DNA of 64,000 bases, taken from assembly GCA_021904315.1 (NCBI GenBank), contig CM038914.1, forward strand, positions 5,332,001 through 5,396,000, in the 5' to 3' direction. Position 1 is the first letter of the stretch, and each line of letters begins with the position of its first letter. Origin of the DNA: Sphagnum magellanicum. Taxonomy: Eukaryota > Streptophyta > Sphagnopsida > Sphagnales > Sphagnaceae. Under the pieces are notes generated by a model. The model was given only the letters and a program-made list of their open reading frames with translations. It did no database searches and was not told the origin of the DNA. Position numbers and translations under genes: made by a program. Below are positions 31,700 through 45,659 of this stretch, piece after piece.

Positions 31700-34430
31700 C
31701 AGGCTCTCAGCCGAACCGCTTTGAAACTCTAGTAAAATCGACAAGTTATACAACCAATTTACACTTGCTATGGACTCTTAGAACATCTCCAGCGGTGCTT
31801 GGTATGTGACCCTGAAAAAACGTTTCTCACACCCAAGTATTTGTTACTCACCAGTGTCATCAATCAGCTCACACTTGGTATTGTTAATATACTCTAGTGT
31901 GCACAAAGTTCTCTGCAGAGGGGAGGGAACTCAATGAGTGTTTTTTTTTTTTTTTGAGGGGCGAATTTTCGCACTGTGGCGACAAAGAAAAACCAGTAAG
32001 AATTGTTAAAGGAGGTTTTTTTTAGGAAAAAAGTGACATGTCGCACAGACAAAGAGTTTTATTAGTAGTCATGAGAACTAGGCAGAAATCCAGAAAATAT
32101 GTACTTTACCGTCTGGCGTCTTGCCTAGCGAAATGGTTCATTCCTCTGTTGGATGATCACGAGTCCACCTACTTGACAAAATTGAAAAAAAACAATTGAA
32201 ATTTCAGTTGGATTTACAGAAACAAAATTGTACTCATCAGTCTTTTTTTTTTATTGGCGAAATTCAAAATAAAAAGATTGAGAATGAAGTTATTTTGGAT
32301 GCTTTCAATTGCCAAAAGTGAGAGAAAAAATAGTAAAATCGCCAAATTTGAATATTTGGTTTTGAGTGTTTAGCCAAAGATATATAAGGGATGATTAAAG
32401 TTTTATACTTCATATCTGGTTTATAGCCAAATAAGGCTAAACTTCTGTCCATAATCGCCACTTTACGGATGATCACCACTTTGGCTACAAAACAAAAATT
32501 CTGGGACCCATGAAAGAAGCCTCATAACTGGGTCTCGTAAATGCTCGTGCCAGGATACATTGGGTTCATGATAATGCGGCCGGTGGAGTGAGTGTACAGG
32601 TTTGTGAAATAAATGAGCAGTGGTGTTTCTTGGAAGAATGCAGTGCAATAGTAAATGGGGGGGACGGGACGGGTAATCAAAACAAGGCAGGTGAGTGTGG
32701 CGTGGTACGTCATGAGCCACTAGAAAGCTGACAAGGTTATTTAGGTGATTTTGAGAGATGGGTATAGACTTTTGTTTTTGTGCAACAACCAATATTCGTT
32801 TTTCATATACCAACACTTGATACAAGAAAATAAAAGATCGCCTTACATCATAACTGGAGCTGACACAAGGTATGCTCACAATTACAACTTCAGTACATGA
32901 GCTTCTTGGACTCCACCATGAGCTTCTTACCAGGCAGTGGGCACTACAACTACCATCAATGTTCTTTTGGTCAATTTTGTGTACCAAAATTATGAAGATA
33001 GGAAGATTTAGTCAAATTTGGGTATGAGCTAAATATGAAAGTAAAAACATTTAAACATCTTGTGTTTTTGGCTACATACTTAACCCATGTGTAAAAAACT
33101 TGCGATTTAAAATTTTTTTTGATTAAATTCTGGCTATCGAAAATCTTTTAAAACACTTGATTTTGTATCCAATAATGGGAGTCCATAGTTGTGACAAATG
33201 CTGGTGTTGTATATTACACACAACGACAAACATGACTCATCAAATCAATCAAGCGGAAGCCTTTTTCACATCTAGTCATGAACATCATGATTTGGCACTC
33301 AACTGCTAAAGTTACTCATCAAAACAAGTGCAAATGCAAAGGAAGTTTCAGCATAAAGTGCTGAATTTTTTCAAAATTTTGGCAAAACTAAAATGAGTTT
33401 AATTCATGCAGAAGTTGCCCAAGTACTACGGTACCAGATGTGCTGTGGCCGTTTCTTTGGGTTGATCATCCTAGCTAACAACAACTCTACAGATGCTTAG
33501 TATGTGAACCAGAAAAAGAAAATTGGATGACAGAACATCAAATCATGCGATTTGGCTCAGCAAAATTATTTTCGCCTAGCATTTGTGCATACTGAGTTTG
33601 GTAAAGGCCACAGCAAATCCTAACACCTGCCCCAGAAGAGTTTAATAAATATGATCCGATAACTACTCCCTTTTTTTAATTAGCCAACCGTAATGTTTGG
33701 CTAATTGGCTAGTTGCAGTCATGGTCTTTATAGCTGGGGCGGGAAAAAAGTAAATAACCAAACTTGACGTGAGAAATATTTTTGCAAGGTCACACAGTAG
33801 TGATATATTATGGGCTACAACCAACATGTAGTGAAGTTTTGATGAATTATATATTTTGTGTTATGCGTCATGTTCTGTGGGAAAGATTTGCAAATATGAC
33901 TCCTCAAGGCGTTGCCTATCTAGAATAAGTACCATAGTCTTCTTTTTTCGGTGGAAAATCATGAAATTGTGACACAAGTGCCATAACATGTAGTTGGTTT
34001 TTTTTTCTGTTTTCTTTTTTTCAGCCACGAGGTACTAGTATGTTCATGTGTGGTTAATTCTTAGCAAGTTGTGTTTGCCTTCATAGCATAGTGGTAGTGT
34101 GGGAATTGGACTGAGGAGCAAGGAGCATGCAAGCAAGTGGAGGAGGGGAGTGTGGCGACTCAATGGGGACACTTGCAGACTATTGAACGCAAATGATAAT
34201 GAAGGCAAAGCCCATCAAGGTGGTAATGTTGCCTTGAAGGTAGTTCAAAGAAAAAAAATGCAAGATGGCAAGACAGTAAGGTAGAAGAGGCCAATGTACT
34301 TTAATGTGCAACAATGTCAATGTTTAGAGAGGCCTAGCATGGCTTGTGGTCAATGCCAAACAACATTTCCCAACTAATGGGTGAAGGAGAGGCATTGAGC
34401 AACCAAGCCAAAGTGCTTCAAGTCCATGTT
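31700..34430. other. Upstream region of GH3 with degenerate repeats
   Basis: No gene is supported. 31955-32190 resembles 43910-44115 (shared end CCACCTACTT.ACAAAATTG followed by a run of A). 32260-32500 resembles 47220-47500 (GGATGAT.GCCACTT..GCTACA). These look like an old short-repeat family. Poly-T runs occur at 31940 and 32241. A MITE-like single end (CATCTCCAGCGGTGCTTGG) lies at 31786. Confidence 0.4.
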
Positions 34431-36700
34431 GGGACCACTATGGAGATTGCTTAGCGACTACACTTTGCATGACCCCATACCAGAGATGCCAGATGAACCT
34501 TAAAGCACATTCTTTAAGGACATGAGCAAGGCCCCAAATCAACAACAAAACTCCTTTAACCCTCTAAAGAAGTCCCAAAGAATTGGGAACTCCAAGAGCC
34601 CACAAAAACATATCAAGAACAAGTGATTCAAAAAAGTCAACCTACCTCCAACAGCTCCCAACAAAATGCAAAGCAAAAAGGAAAGCTTTCAAAAAAGCTT
34701 AGAGTAATGTTGTTGTTTTGAGTCGTGATAGACCTCAAACAACATTGTTAGGAAATCTCCAAAGTCTCCCTAACTTGAAAATCCTAATTTGAGGTATATT
34801 GATTTGGAATGCTCACTATGAAGGAAAAGGGGTTTTTTCAAATCCAATTTGATGAAGAACAAGGAGAACAACCATTCTTAGGCCCACTACTCTAGGAAGA
34901 ACCAAATCACATTTTCAAACCAAAGACCACACATGGCATTTCCTAACTCTAATACAAGGGAACAATTCCAAATTACCCAATTTGATTCAAATTGTTTGCT
35001 TTAACTAGTTCATGTGAACATAATCATTTTTTGCAAACAATTGGGAGCCAAATAGGGACGATCATTTTCATTGACACAATATAAACTACAAAACAAAGAT
35101 GTTAGGCTCACGAATAAAGGCAATGGTGGAAGATTTAGAAAACTTGCCTATCATAGTGATTCTTCCTAAAATTGATAAAAAATGGGAAATAAAGATGAAG
35201 TTAGTTCACAATGGCCTTCCCAATTAATGTGCCAAATGTAAAGCCACAAATCACCCAAGTGTGAGATTACCCACAAACAAAATCAACAACATTAGAAGGG
35301 GAAAAGTTAGTAGGGAGGGAGAAAGCCAAAAAAAAAAGACCATAAGGAAAGTATTGTTATTAGATTTGAAAACCAACATGTTTATACATAATTTTAACAC
35401 TTGTTTTGAAGGTATTTTGCATAAAATTGGAAATTAATATTTACTAGTGGGGAACACAAATCTCATGTGGTGCAAGTCATAATAAAAATTATAATTTAAA
35501 ATGATTGAAAAATGTTAATAAAATTTTCACTTTTCTTTGAATTTTAGTGAGGTGGTCCTTAGTGATGCCACTCAAAGATAGGTTTGCCCAAGTCTGTAAC
35601 ACACCAATTTTTGTTGTGGAAAATGGAGGTGAAGGATACTTGGATCTCTTGGTGGAAAAACAAAGTAAAACATAGACACCCATAAACTTTACCAAAATCT
35701 TGGAACCAAAAAGGGGAAAGGCATGGAGGAAGATCACAACCATGACTCACATGACAAATCAAACAACTATGGACCTTCAAAAACTAGTCACCAATGACAA
35801 TAACAAGGTTAGCCTCTAAACCAATGGCAAGATGTTCAATGGGTCTATAAGTGGGAGGCGTCAAGAACTAGCAAAAGCATTTGTAGAATGTTCACAATTA
35901 TCAAGGTAAAGGAAGAAAACCTAGACTTAATAAAACCAAGTATATTCATTTCAAAAAAAATATGGAAAACATCAAACAATTCTTATAAAATTCAATAGAT
36001 AAATCAATTGAAATAACATCAATTGGAACCTTGGCTTCAAAAGATAGGATTTTTCAACCTTGTCCAACTCCACAACAAGGGATGTTGCACAACAACTTGA
36101 CAATTAATGAAGAAATCACAACCCACAAGGAAATAAAGGTCACTCAACCTCCCAAACCAAAAATAATACAACATGACAACATATGCTTAGCATCACTAAT
36201 TGTGTAAAGTTTAGTGACAAAAGTGGCAAGTGCTAGAAAAAGGAAATGCATCAAAGATTTTTTTATAAAGGTCTTTCCAAAGTTGACATAGATTTGTTGT
36301 ACGAATACAAGTTCTTAGCCTAAGACTACAAAAAATTAACTAGCTTGCAATTTCAAAAAAGGGAAGCATTTTGGAATGAAGTTACATATTCCATTATTAT
36401 AGACAAATTCAAAGGAGCGATCAGAATCTTCACCTTTTCATGTTTAGCACTATTAATCAAAAAACATGGAGTCATAGTGATAGGAATAACACAATTCAAC
36501 ACCATATAATTCAATAAGTCAAAATATGGGTGATCAACATCTATGGTCAAAATGTCACAACAACAAGAGCAAAGTTGTGAATACAAATTTAAGTAATTAC
36601 CCCCTACCGCAAGTGGATTGGATCATTGTTTGAGACTTCAATTTTGTCAAATCTTTAGAAGACAAACAAGGGTAAGCACCCATTACAAAAGTCAAACCAA
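34430..36700 (+). pseudogene. Decayed L1-type LINE (ORF1 and endonuclease remnants)
   Basis: The plus strand carries fragments of a plant non-LTR retrotransposon with many stops and frame changes. Around 34830-35290 are remnants of a DUF4283-type ORF1 protein (GFFQIQFDEEQGEQPFLGP, then a QTIGSQIGTIIFIDTI block, then LPIIVILPKIDKKWEI) ending in a partial zinc knuckle (CAKCKATNHPS). Around 36340-36680 are remnants of the endonuclease domain (INIYGQNVTT, LPQVDWIIV, DFNFVKSLEDKQG). The reverse transcriptase was not found. I rely on familiarity with the block order; no single motif is decisive. Confidence 0.5.
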
Positions 36701-39700
36701 AAAAAAAAAAAAAACACATGGGAATAACTAGTGTGAAAGTTTCAAATTCAAGACTCATTTATATTAAAGCAATTTTGAAACACTAACAAAGATTAAAGGT
36801 AGATGCATAATCAAATGGTTCACTTTTGTGATGAAATGGTGTTTTTTCCTTAGGTACCCTTTATTCAAATGCATATGGTGATTAATATATTCTAAATCTA
36901 CTAATTAAGACTAGGATGTAAATTAAAAATTTCATTATGAAGAGAATTATGTGGTTATTTATTGATAAAAAAACTCATTTGTTAGCAATGATGGACTTTT
37001 GAAATAAAAAAATATGGACAAGTCATCTAACTAGAACATCACAAAATGGAAAAATTAAAAATTTGTGTACTAATTATGTGTTTGATCATTTACAAGTTTA
37101 TGATATGCTTACTAGGTATGTATGTCTACCTTCTAATTCTTTTCCCTTTATTTAATTCATAAGTTCTTAATGTTTCAAATTGTATATTTATTAAATAATT
37201 ATATGGTGTTCATGAAGAAGATTTTTAGTCACCTAGTCATATCCATGGTTACAAGAATAAGACTAGGCACAAAAACATGGCATATGTAACTGTATGACTA
37301 GAAATGGTCACTAGTCATATTTATCTTAGTCATAAATGTCAAGTTTTGGCATAGTGTTGGCTCATTTTATTGTGATTACACCCAATATTTTATGACCGGA
37401 TATAAAAACCAAATGCAATTTGAATGGTACAATCACAATCCATATGATAATAAATTTTCAATATTAATTTCATTTTAAAGCTGGATATAATCACCAATGT
37501 TTTTGTTTTTGGAATTTTTTTGCAACTTGGTGAATTTTTTTTTAGAAAATGAAGAAAACATTGAAAATTTTGTGATTTTAAAGGATTTTTCACCACTTTT
37601 TGGAATTAAAAAAATTAGTCAAATTAAAACCTAATCAATTCTTAGGTCACTACTTGTAGTAGCACTTTTGTAAAAATGTTACAACCCACCTATGACAATT
37701 GACATTCAATCCTAATTATGTTGGGGATATTCATGAGTATTTTGAAAAATTTGAAAAGAAACCTAGAGGATCACATTGTAGTTTGATTGTAATGTGTTTG
37801 TGTCCACAAATGTCATAGGGAACACTTTAACACATCACATAATGTTAGTATTATCAACCTTTGATGTTTTGTCGAATATTGTCATCACCTTAGACTTCCT
37901 TATGTATCCAAGCATGTATAAATGGTAATTGTCCAAACTCACATTATATTCATTTAAAACAATTCATCAAAAATAATATCTTTAAAAAATGGTTTTCTGA
38001 AATGAGTAAATACATAATTAACATTGTAAATTAGAGATGAAATATCCACACAACTATCCTTGAGGGCATCGTCTTGTTAAATTTTTGTAAACCTCAATTT
38101 CATTACATGTTTGTGAATATTGTTAATTCATAAGCATAATGGGGTAATTTATTCAAAAGTTTCGTGTGTTTTGATGCTCACACCAAATTCACCCAAATGT
38201 AAATAGTCATTATTTATCATGATCTTAAGAAATATTTTGCCAAAATTTAACCTTGAATTCATTGAAAAAAAACATATATACAATGAACAATTTAACATCT
38301 TCAAAAAATACAATATGAACTTGCTTGAAAGCTCCAATTTGAGTACAAGCATCTACATGTAGGAGCAATGTAGTTTTCCTTGTAGGTCCATGTCACATGC
38401 TTTTTAAATCCAAGTCATTCATCAATAAACCCATTAACCAAAAAACACATTTCTTATTACTAGGCCCCTTTGTGGACACCAAGTGCATGCAAAAAATGTA
38501 CAAGCAATCATGCATCCATCCCAAGAATTGAATCGAATGAATCCTTAATTAAAAAAAATTTGGGCCAAGGCTGGAACATACAATATAATAGCTTCTTGTG
38601 GGACATACACAAAGAACTAAGATTAATGCACTGATTAAAGGTGTTGATTTTAGTTAAGGTATTGGAATTCTAGTTATGTTGCACCTTTGGCACACATTAA
38701 TTCATTGACTATTTGCTGCCAAATCTCACATTTTGTCTATTTTACATGTAGGACCTCCATGCAACAAATTCTTCACATTTTATCAAAACAAAAGTTCATA
38801 CATATTCATAGATCCTTTCCAAAGCTCTAGAATTGCCAATCCCCCAATAGTCAAGATAGCCCAAATACATGGAGCTCTTCCTCTTCATATTACTATCCTA
38901 CCTCCTACCCCAATGCATATGAGACATTTCACACAATCCTTGTCGAGAGTGCCTTGCCTAGCCTATCCCTGCATTGGGGTGGCCTGCTAATCCCAAAGGT
39001 AATTTAAGGTTAAGGCACCTAATGAAGTAGGGGCACCTAAAACGTTAGTGCACCCTAAACCACACCTTAGTTTTGCCTCTATAGCTGTTCAAATCTTTTG
39101 GGAATCTGAGACTGTAGTGACGAGTTAACCTGACTTACCCTTACTAGATTCAATCCTGCTCCAAACTGGGTCCAACCCTACTGCACTAAGGTCTGCGCCT
39201 ACTTCCCCCTCACATTAACAAAGTAGGTATCTATGTAAGTGGGTAAGCATCATAGATAAGTAGGTAGGAATTCTAAGTGGTTACTATGTAGGTAGGTATG
39301 TAGGTACTAACTTGGTGGTTATCAGGTAGGTAGATGCATGTGGATGGTTGGTAATTGGTTCAGATCTGACCACTCTTGTTTAGCTATGGGACAGGAATAC
39401 AACCAAAAACTATTTCCTGTCCACACACCATCCATCCTGCATGATGTGCTGGTGGGTGCAGTTTCAAGGTGGCCCAAAATGTTTGCATTGTCTGCCTGGG
39501 CTCACATGGGCTGCTACAACTATTGTGGTGGCTTCGTGTGTGTTGTAGTCGTCATGTATGTTGCTTTGCAATGCGCCTGAGTGTATTTGGTGTTCTTTAT
39601 TTTTTGTTGCAAGAGTGGGAGAGGTGTGATTGGTGTCCTGCTTTCATACTTACATGCACTATCCCTCTCCTCTAGTTGTTTTTGGCTTTTCGTCTTCTTC

Positions 39701-42320
39701 CTCCACCATACTTCTGCCACAAGTTTTTTCTCATTTGCCAAAGTTGTTTTACATATTCTTTGCCAATTTCACAAACATTCCTTGAACCAGGTCACCAAAT
39801 GTCACAAAACCTGTAGAGAGGCTAATCCAAGGATAAACCCTTGGCATTGGCCAAAGCCTTCTTTTTCCCTGGATGATTTTTTTTCCCCCTTCAACCGAGG
39901 TCACAGAAAACGGAGATACATGTTCTTTTGGGCAGCCCCAAAAATGCAGGAAATGTAATGGATCTTACCTAATGAGGCACAGGTGGTGCCCCGATGTCTC
40001 TCCATGTTTTTTGGGGCAGTTTCATACTAGATCCCTTATTAGGTTTAGAGTTTTCAGTTTAGGATTGCTGCTGGTTCAGGCAAGGTCTGGACTAGGTCTA
40101 GTTGAGTGCTGTTTTCTTCGCTTTTTTGTAAGTTGGCCTGGAGAATGCAAAAATTATGAGTACTCAGGCTGCTTGCCAGGGTTTTCTGTGACCCTGCCAA
40201 CAACATGGTAATCTAGCATGTTATACCATTTCTAGTAAAATCCCATTTCGGGATCCTTCAAGCTTCAGGCTACTTCTTTACACTTCCCTCCATCTTCAAT
40301 TTTGATTACAGTTTGCATTGGCCTGAGATAGGTTCCCCAAGGAGCAAGTTTTCTAGGGTTGTAATGTAGGAATTCAATATATTTCTAATATCATGTATTG
40401 ATACCTCTGCGTAAAGTGCATATTTTGGGTTTTTAATATGCATTTAAGATTATAACAGGGAGTCTGCAGTATACTACTTTGCTACCCACTTGATCAATGT
40501 CCCCTTGATGAAATACTCAGGATTGCTGTAGACAAGAGACTACACATCAGTGCAGGATTTGGGGATAAAATTTTTGCTCCATCTTGAACCAATTTGCAGG
40601 TGATAGTTATGCATATGATGGCAAGAGCATTTAGAGGTGTCCAATACAAAAGCATGAATAAAAGAAGTTCTAAATCCATTCAAATGGAAGTTTTAGTTTG
40701 AGCCTCTCCCTTGGGTGGATATAGGAGTTGCAGCTGTTTAATCCCTTAGTTCAATCTATTGAGATCAGTGTTTGTTTTTCCAATAGTTTTTTCAACAAAA
40801 CAGTGGGAATACTTTGGAGGGTTTAGTTTCTTGAGTGTAAATTTGACTAATTTTGGTATTTTTTGGAAAGTTTCCCCAAATTTTCAACATCAAAAGATTG
40901 AAAATAAAAGAGACCCTTATTGAGATGTGTAGTAAGCAATAAGTCAAGATATTAAATAAAGTACTTTTTGCACCCCCAATGAAACAAAAGAAAGAAAAAA
41001 CTCTAGTGGGACAAAGCAATTTATGTCATCCTGGGACAATGTTGCTTTGCCCTAAAGTGTTCATTTACTTTGTCACCCTTGAAATTCGCTTGGTCCAAGA
41101 GTGAGTGCAATGATCAAAAGTGTTAAACAGGTGACCTGATATATCACATCTAATTAAATAGTGCCTCAGTGGGGCCCCTCATCAGTGGTCTTCAAAATTT
41201 GCTTGGTCCAACTGTTGGTCCACTGTTCAAAAATACTACATAACTAGCATCTATCTCATCTAGAACACATTATGCCCTCAGTTCTGGCCTTGCACAGTCT
41301 CTGGAAGAGGATACTGGTTGGATCAGTGGGAAGAGAATAATGGCTGGATCCATAGGAAAAGGATAATGGGTGGATATTTAAAGGTTTTTTCTTTTTCTTT
41401 TTTCTTTTTTCTCAACAGGAGTGGTAGTTGATCATAGGCTCAAGGAAAGGATGTGGTGGTACGGTTGGTTCCCATAGAAAAAGGAGTTAGAGAAAACAAG
41501 ATGAGACGTGTGGGGGTGACATAGAGGGTTTAATCATGAGATCTCCAACTCTATGTCTTTACTTTTTGATGAACCACATATCATTCATCAGCCTCCACTC
41601 TCTCTGAGAAAGATTGCCAAGTTGAACCTCAATAACCAGCAGATCATTGGCACCCATACTTACAAAATATAGCTGCAAAATGCACCTATTTTGGTGCATA
41701 ATAATTAGCACCTCAGGTTCTTAAACTGTGAACCCAAAGGATTCAACCAAGTGTAGCTGGGTTCATGATTTTTGGTCACCAATTCAGACATCATATAAGT
41801 ACGAAGTTCAATACCAAGCAAGGTATAGACCCATCCAATTAGAAGCATGTCAACATCAGAAAAAGCTCTAGCTGCTTATCAGTGATTGTAATCAACTAGA
41901 TCAAATTTCAACATGTAGATCAAGACACCAGGATATTGTAATATGTACAAGAAGTTGCTTGAATCTAGATATGTTCTTTATTGCAGAAAAAGGGAAATTA
42001 ATTTAATCTCTGGGGCTGGAGTTGCTACAGTGCACTTGGCCCTGATCTTTTAGTTCATACATAGACAGAAGAATATATGTTGCTTGAGGAGGATTTCATC
42101 TTCCCATCAATAAGCTGCTGGTGTTGCGAAAGGAGAAATCTCATGACCACACGCAATTGATTATACTGCACAACTATCTGAATATGAACTTCTTAACCTT
42201 AGTGCGCTGAGCTACGTTTATATATAATTTGAGCCACAATATTATTGAAAAAGTGCTAGAAATTATACTTTAGCACTTGTTACTAACTTGTGACTAACGA
42301 GCAATATTGCACACTGCTGC
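36701..42320. other. Long intergenic region, no gene seen
   Basis: No conserved protein was recognised on either strand. 37200-37350 has several CTAGTCAT/ATGACTAG motifs like the small CACTA element at 59431, and CACTACTTGTAGTAGCAC occurs at 37649, but no partner end was found. 39225-39330 is a degenerate GTAG/GTAGGTA-rich simple repeat. 40785-40925 is a dispersed repeat also seen near 5250. The last bases before 42320 should be the carbonic anhydrase 3' untranslated region. Confidence 0.45.
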
Positions 42321-45300
42321 TTACTTGGAGGGCACAATGTCCCAGCATGTCAATTTGCCCTCGGTGAGATCGTAGTGCATACCATGGATCTGAAGCCTCC
42401 CATCCTTGACACGTTCCTCAATGAATGGGTAAGTCAGCAAGTTCTTTAGTGAAACATTGACGGCTTCCTGTCAAAAGTTTTGAAACAAATTTTTATTACA
42501 TAAATTATGCATGTTCTAATGAAACTCTTTACATATATACATTTTTTTATATCTTTAAATGTTTAAGTGCAGGAAAAATGAAAGTGTGACATTCCTAATA
42601 GTACCACCCAAGGATATTTTTGGCCAAAGTCCTTAATACAATTTCAACGTTTACCTACAATTTGTAACATCTGAAGTTTTCAACTTGGACATGCTCTGCC
42701 ATCCCTATTCAAGGAACATTATCTAGTCCATTTCTTCATCAGCATACATTGTATCACGGTGTCTTTCAAAGCTGTCAATTTCTGGAAGATCAGTTGCTTG
42801 AAGGATCTAAGGGTCATAGCAATGGAGATTTTGTGGTACACAAGATCACTTGCAGAACCACATATATATTGTCCTGCATAGATTGACCGTAATTCCAGTA
42901 CTAATATATCAGGTCTTCTGATGGATAATGGAAAGGAATGGTACCTTCTCGGCAAAGCTGATTTGTTCGTGGTGTGCTAACTCTCCATGGTGATGAGCCT
43001 GGTGCGAATGCAGGTGCGCCTTCTTCTTCGCTGGGAGTGCAATTTTCACCCAGCCTCCTATCAAGTCCCTGTTATCACAATCAACGATCAAAGTACACCA
43101 ATATTAATTAGCAGCTTCTTGAAGCAAAAAATATTCCCCCACACCAAGCAATTTTACCAATTGCATCCGGGCAGTCACACGGTGGAGCTTGCAGTTGAAA
43201 GGCAGACAGAATGCATGACTAGTGTGAGAGATAACAGTGATCATGAACGAAGGGTGTACGTTGTGAAGTCGTCGCGAGACATAAGTGCCTTAATACCGCC
43301 GCAACTGCTGTGTCCAACCACAACAATGTGCTCAACCTGCAGGCAATGAATCCAGCTGCTGGTCAGTGATCAGATCAAAATAATTACTGCAAGCAGATGA
43401 AATGCTGCATCCAGCTGCCAGCATGAAACAGATCCAATCCAAACTGCAGCTCGACGATAAGTAATGATCCAGACTAGTCGACAAGTCGCGACTAGCTTAA
43501 TTACCACCTGCTGCACAACACTGCAGCACGATCTAGCAGTCCTTGAAGGAAATTATGTAGAGATGGATAAAAAAGAGGCGAGATAGAGACACGAGCTGGT
43601 TGACTCTAGATCAGTCTACACTCAAATTGAACTTGGAAAGGATGCACGCACAAACTCAGAGACTCACGTTCATAACACTGACAGCAAATTGAGTGGCTGC
43701 TCCAATTCCATTTTCATGCTCCAAATGCTGCATTCACAACCAGATTAGGCAGACGTAAATATTAGAGACATTGCAACGGCCACACTGATCAGTTATGATC
43801 AAGACGTTGATCTAGAAGACCCAATGGGGCTTAGAAATTAGGAGTAGCAAACAAGCAGCCGTCAATTCAAGAGATTAGAAGCAAACACGTGAGATTGAAC
43901 TAAAGCGGTGTTTTTTTTGGGAGAAAAACATTCCGAATACAAAGGGTTTTCTGGGAAAAAATTGCGCCAAAGTCACCAAATTTAGACAATGAGTTCCTGG
44001 AGGTTCACCAAACTGGGTTCTAAGTTTTAGAAAAACATTCCTGTCTGACCTCTAGCCAGATTTGGCACATTCGTCTTGAGGATGAGATCGCCTATGGACC
44101 ACCTACTTCACAAAATTGGAAAAAAAAAAACCCTGAACTGTCTGACCCCTGAACTGTCTGACCTCGCAATTACAGTTCTACTAGCTTCGTCATCTAGCTT
44201 CGAACCGGATCATGTCTTAGAGAATATGTGATGAGTGCTGTGCTGGTGTACGCGGACCTGTTCGTGGAATGGGTGCACCAAAGCGGCCACATTGCGCACC
44301 ACGAAAGCTTCACCGGGTTCAAGTCCAAGGAGCATTGTGGGGTTACAGCGAGAATCGATGCATGCGATGAGCATCACCTGCAAAAACATTTTGATGTCAT
44401 TAGAATCTTCAAGTCTGGAGTCATCTTAAAAGACCAATGTTTATGAACACCAAATACAAAATGAAGAATCGTCGATGGTCATCGGTTCCTAGGCTTCTAC
44501 AAGACCCAACATCATAGTCCTAGTATTATCCTACCTTTGGCTCCTGTTTTTTGGCGAGCTTGTTGAATAGCTCTGGCTCAGCCCTGCAAACAAACCAGGG
44601 GGATCGAGAACATGTCAGGTGCGGTAACTGCTTATAGCTGGTCCCACCGCAATAGACTTGAGATACTAGCTCCTTGGACATACCCAGCTCAAAACCATCA
44701 CTAGAAGAGAATGGGGTTTTTTTCACACACAAAAAGCCTCACCTCATGACACACATTGTGTGAGGTAAACTGTGTGGTTTCATCTTTTACAATATACAAT
44801 ATGTGATGTTTATTGTGACATATATATTACATTAAAATGACAATTTCACATTGGGTATTAATGGCACATATAGCACCAATGAACTTGGAAATGAAGTCTT
44901 AAATTACTTACAAGAACTTGTCGGTCTTGAAGTTCTTGAATTTGTTTTTGAGTTGATTGACGACTTCATCGTGTTCAGAATTGACCTCCTCGGCGGAGAT
45001 GCTGTAGTTCTCATCCACCACAACGAGATTCTGAATCTCGTATCCGTGTTCCAAAAGTTGAGGCTCCTTCTGCACAAACAGATTCACAGAATGTTAAAGA
45101 AAAAATTCCAGCCCTGCACCAAGAAATCAGCAACCGAAACCTGGACAGAAACGCAGCACCCAAGAGCAAATCAGTGCCCAGATCCAAACCCCAATTAGTA
45201 GTACAGACCACCAAAAATACAACGCGGAGCTCCGAAATCCAAATCTCAAGATTCCCCAAATCCCAGAACAAAAGTGCAGGCTTCCCTTAGCACAATTCAC

Positions 45301-45455
45301 AAACTACTCAAATCCATGATCTCTCAATACAAATCATCTACATCCGAAAGCAGGACTCAAATTCGATGCGCCAGGGCCTCCCGATCCCGAATTCGATATA
45401 GGAATGAATCTACACGAGACTTCCAAGTTTGTAAACATACCGAAACTGTGCTCAT
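42321..45455 (-). CDS. Beta-carbonic anhydrase, eight exons
   Basis: The enzyme interconverts CO2 and bicarbonate with a zinc ion. Exons by GT/AG and phase: 45455-45441, 45069-44912, 44583-44535, 44377-44258, 43727-43668, 43336-43260, 43068-42945 and 42467-42321. The sum is 750 bases, 249 residues, and the frame is continuous throughout. Zinc and catalytic residues are present: Cys80, Asp82 and Arg84 in ACIDSRC, then His143 and Cys146 in GHSSCGG. Other family blocks are [32 protein letters not shown] and [15 protein letters not shown]. The 5-residue first exon (MSTVS) and lack of a transit peptide suggest a cytosolic form. A histidine-rich stretch at 178-193 is unusual: this family often has Cys pairs (HQCxxCE) there. 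An old repeat copy lies in intron 4 (43910-44115). No lesion was seen. Confidence 0.93.
43910..44115. repeat. Degenerate short repeat in carbonic anhydrase intron 4
   Basis: It shares its layout and its right end with 31955-32190 upstream of GH3: GGAGAAAAACATTCC..., later GATGAGATCGCCTATGG.CCACCTACTTCACAAAATTGG, then a run of A. It is probably an old MITE or SINE copy. Precise ends and a target duplication could not be fixed. Confidence 0.4.
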
Positions 45456-45647
45456 ATTCGCAGTCTAAGTCCTGCAAGAAGTTCAATCTCCAAGTTCTAG
45501 ACGCACAAATCGTTTCCACACCAACGAAGTGGGATTGAAGCCAAATCTCTTCAGCAAAACGGAGACGAGTCGACACGATGCTAATGACACAAGTACTCTA
45601 GTCCACTGACCAGCAACGAAGATATTGAGGAAGAAGGGATCATGGAT

Positions 45648-45657
45648 TATTATATAG
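45648..45657 (-). promoter_or_regulatory. Candidate TATA box of the carbonic anhydrase gene
   Basis: The minus strand reads GCTATATAAT about 190 bases upstream of the ATG at 45455. The distance allows a leader of about 160 bases. There is no other support. Confidence 0.35.
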
Positions 45658-45659
45658 CA

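Noticed and set aside
32036..32050. TGTCGCACAGACA as an auxin-response palindrome upstream of GH3
   Set aside because: Spacing does not fit known ARF-binding inverted repeats and it lies in a degenerate repeat shared with other loci.
37645..37700. CACTACTTGTAGTAGCAC as a third CACTA terminus
   Set aside because: No partner terminus or matching 3-bp duplication was found; the sequence is a local palindrome.
39338..39958. Open frames of 68-125 codons on the plus strand
   Set aside because: Composition is low-complexity (Val/Cys/Phe/Ser-rich), frames overlap one another, and no motif or splice structure supports them.
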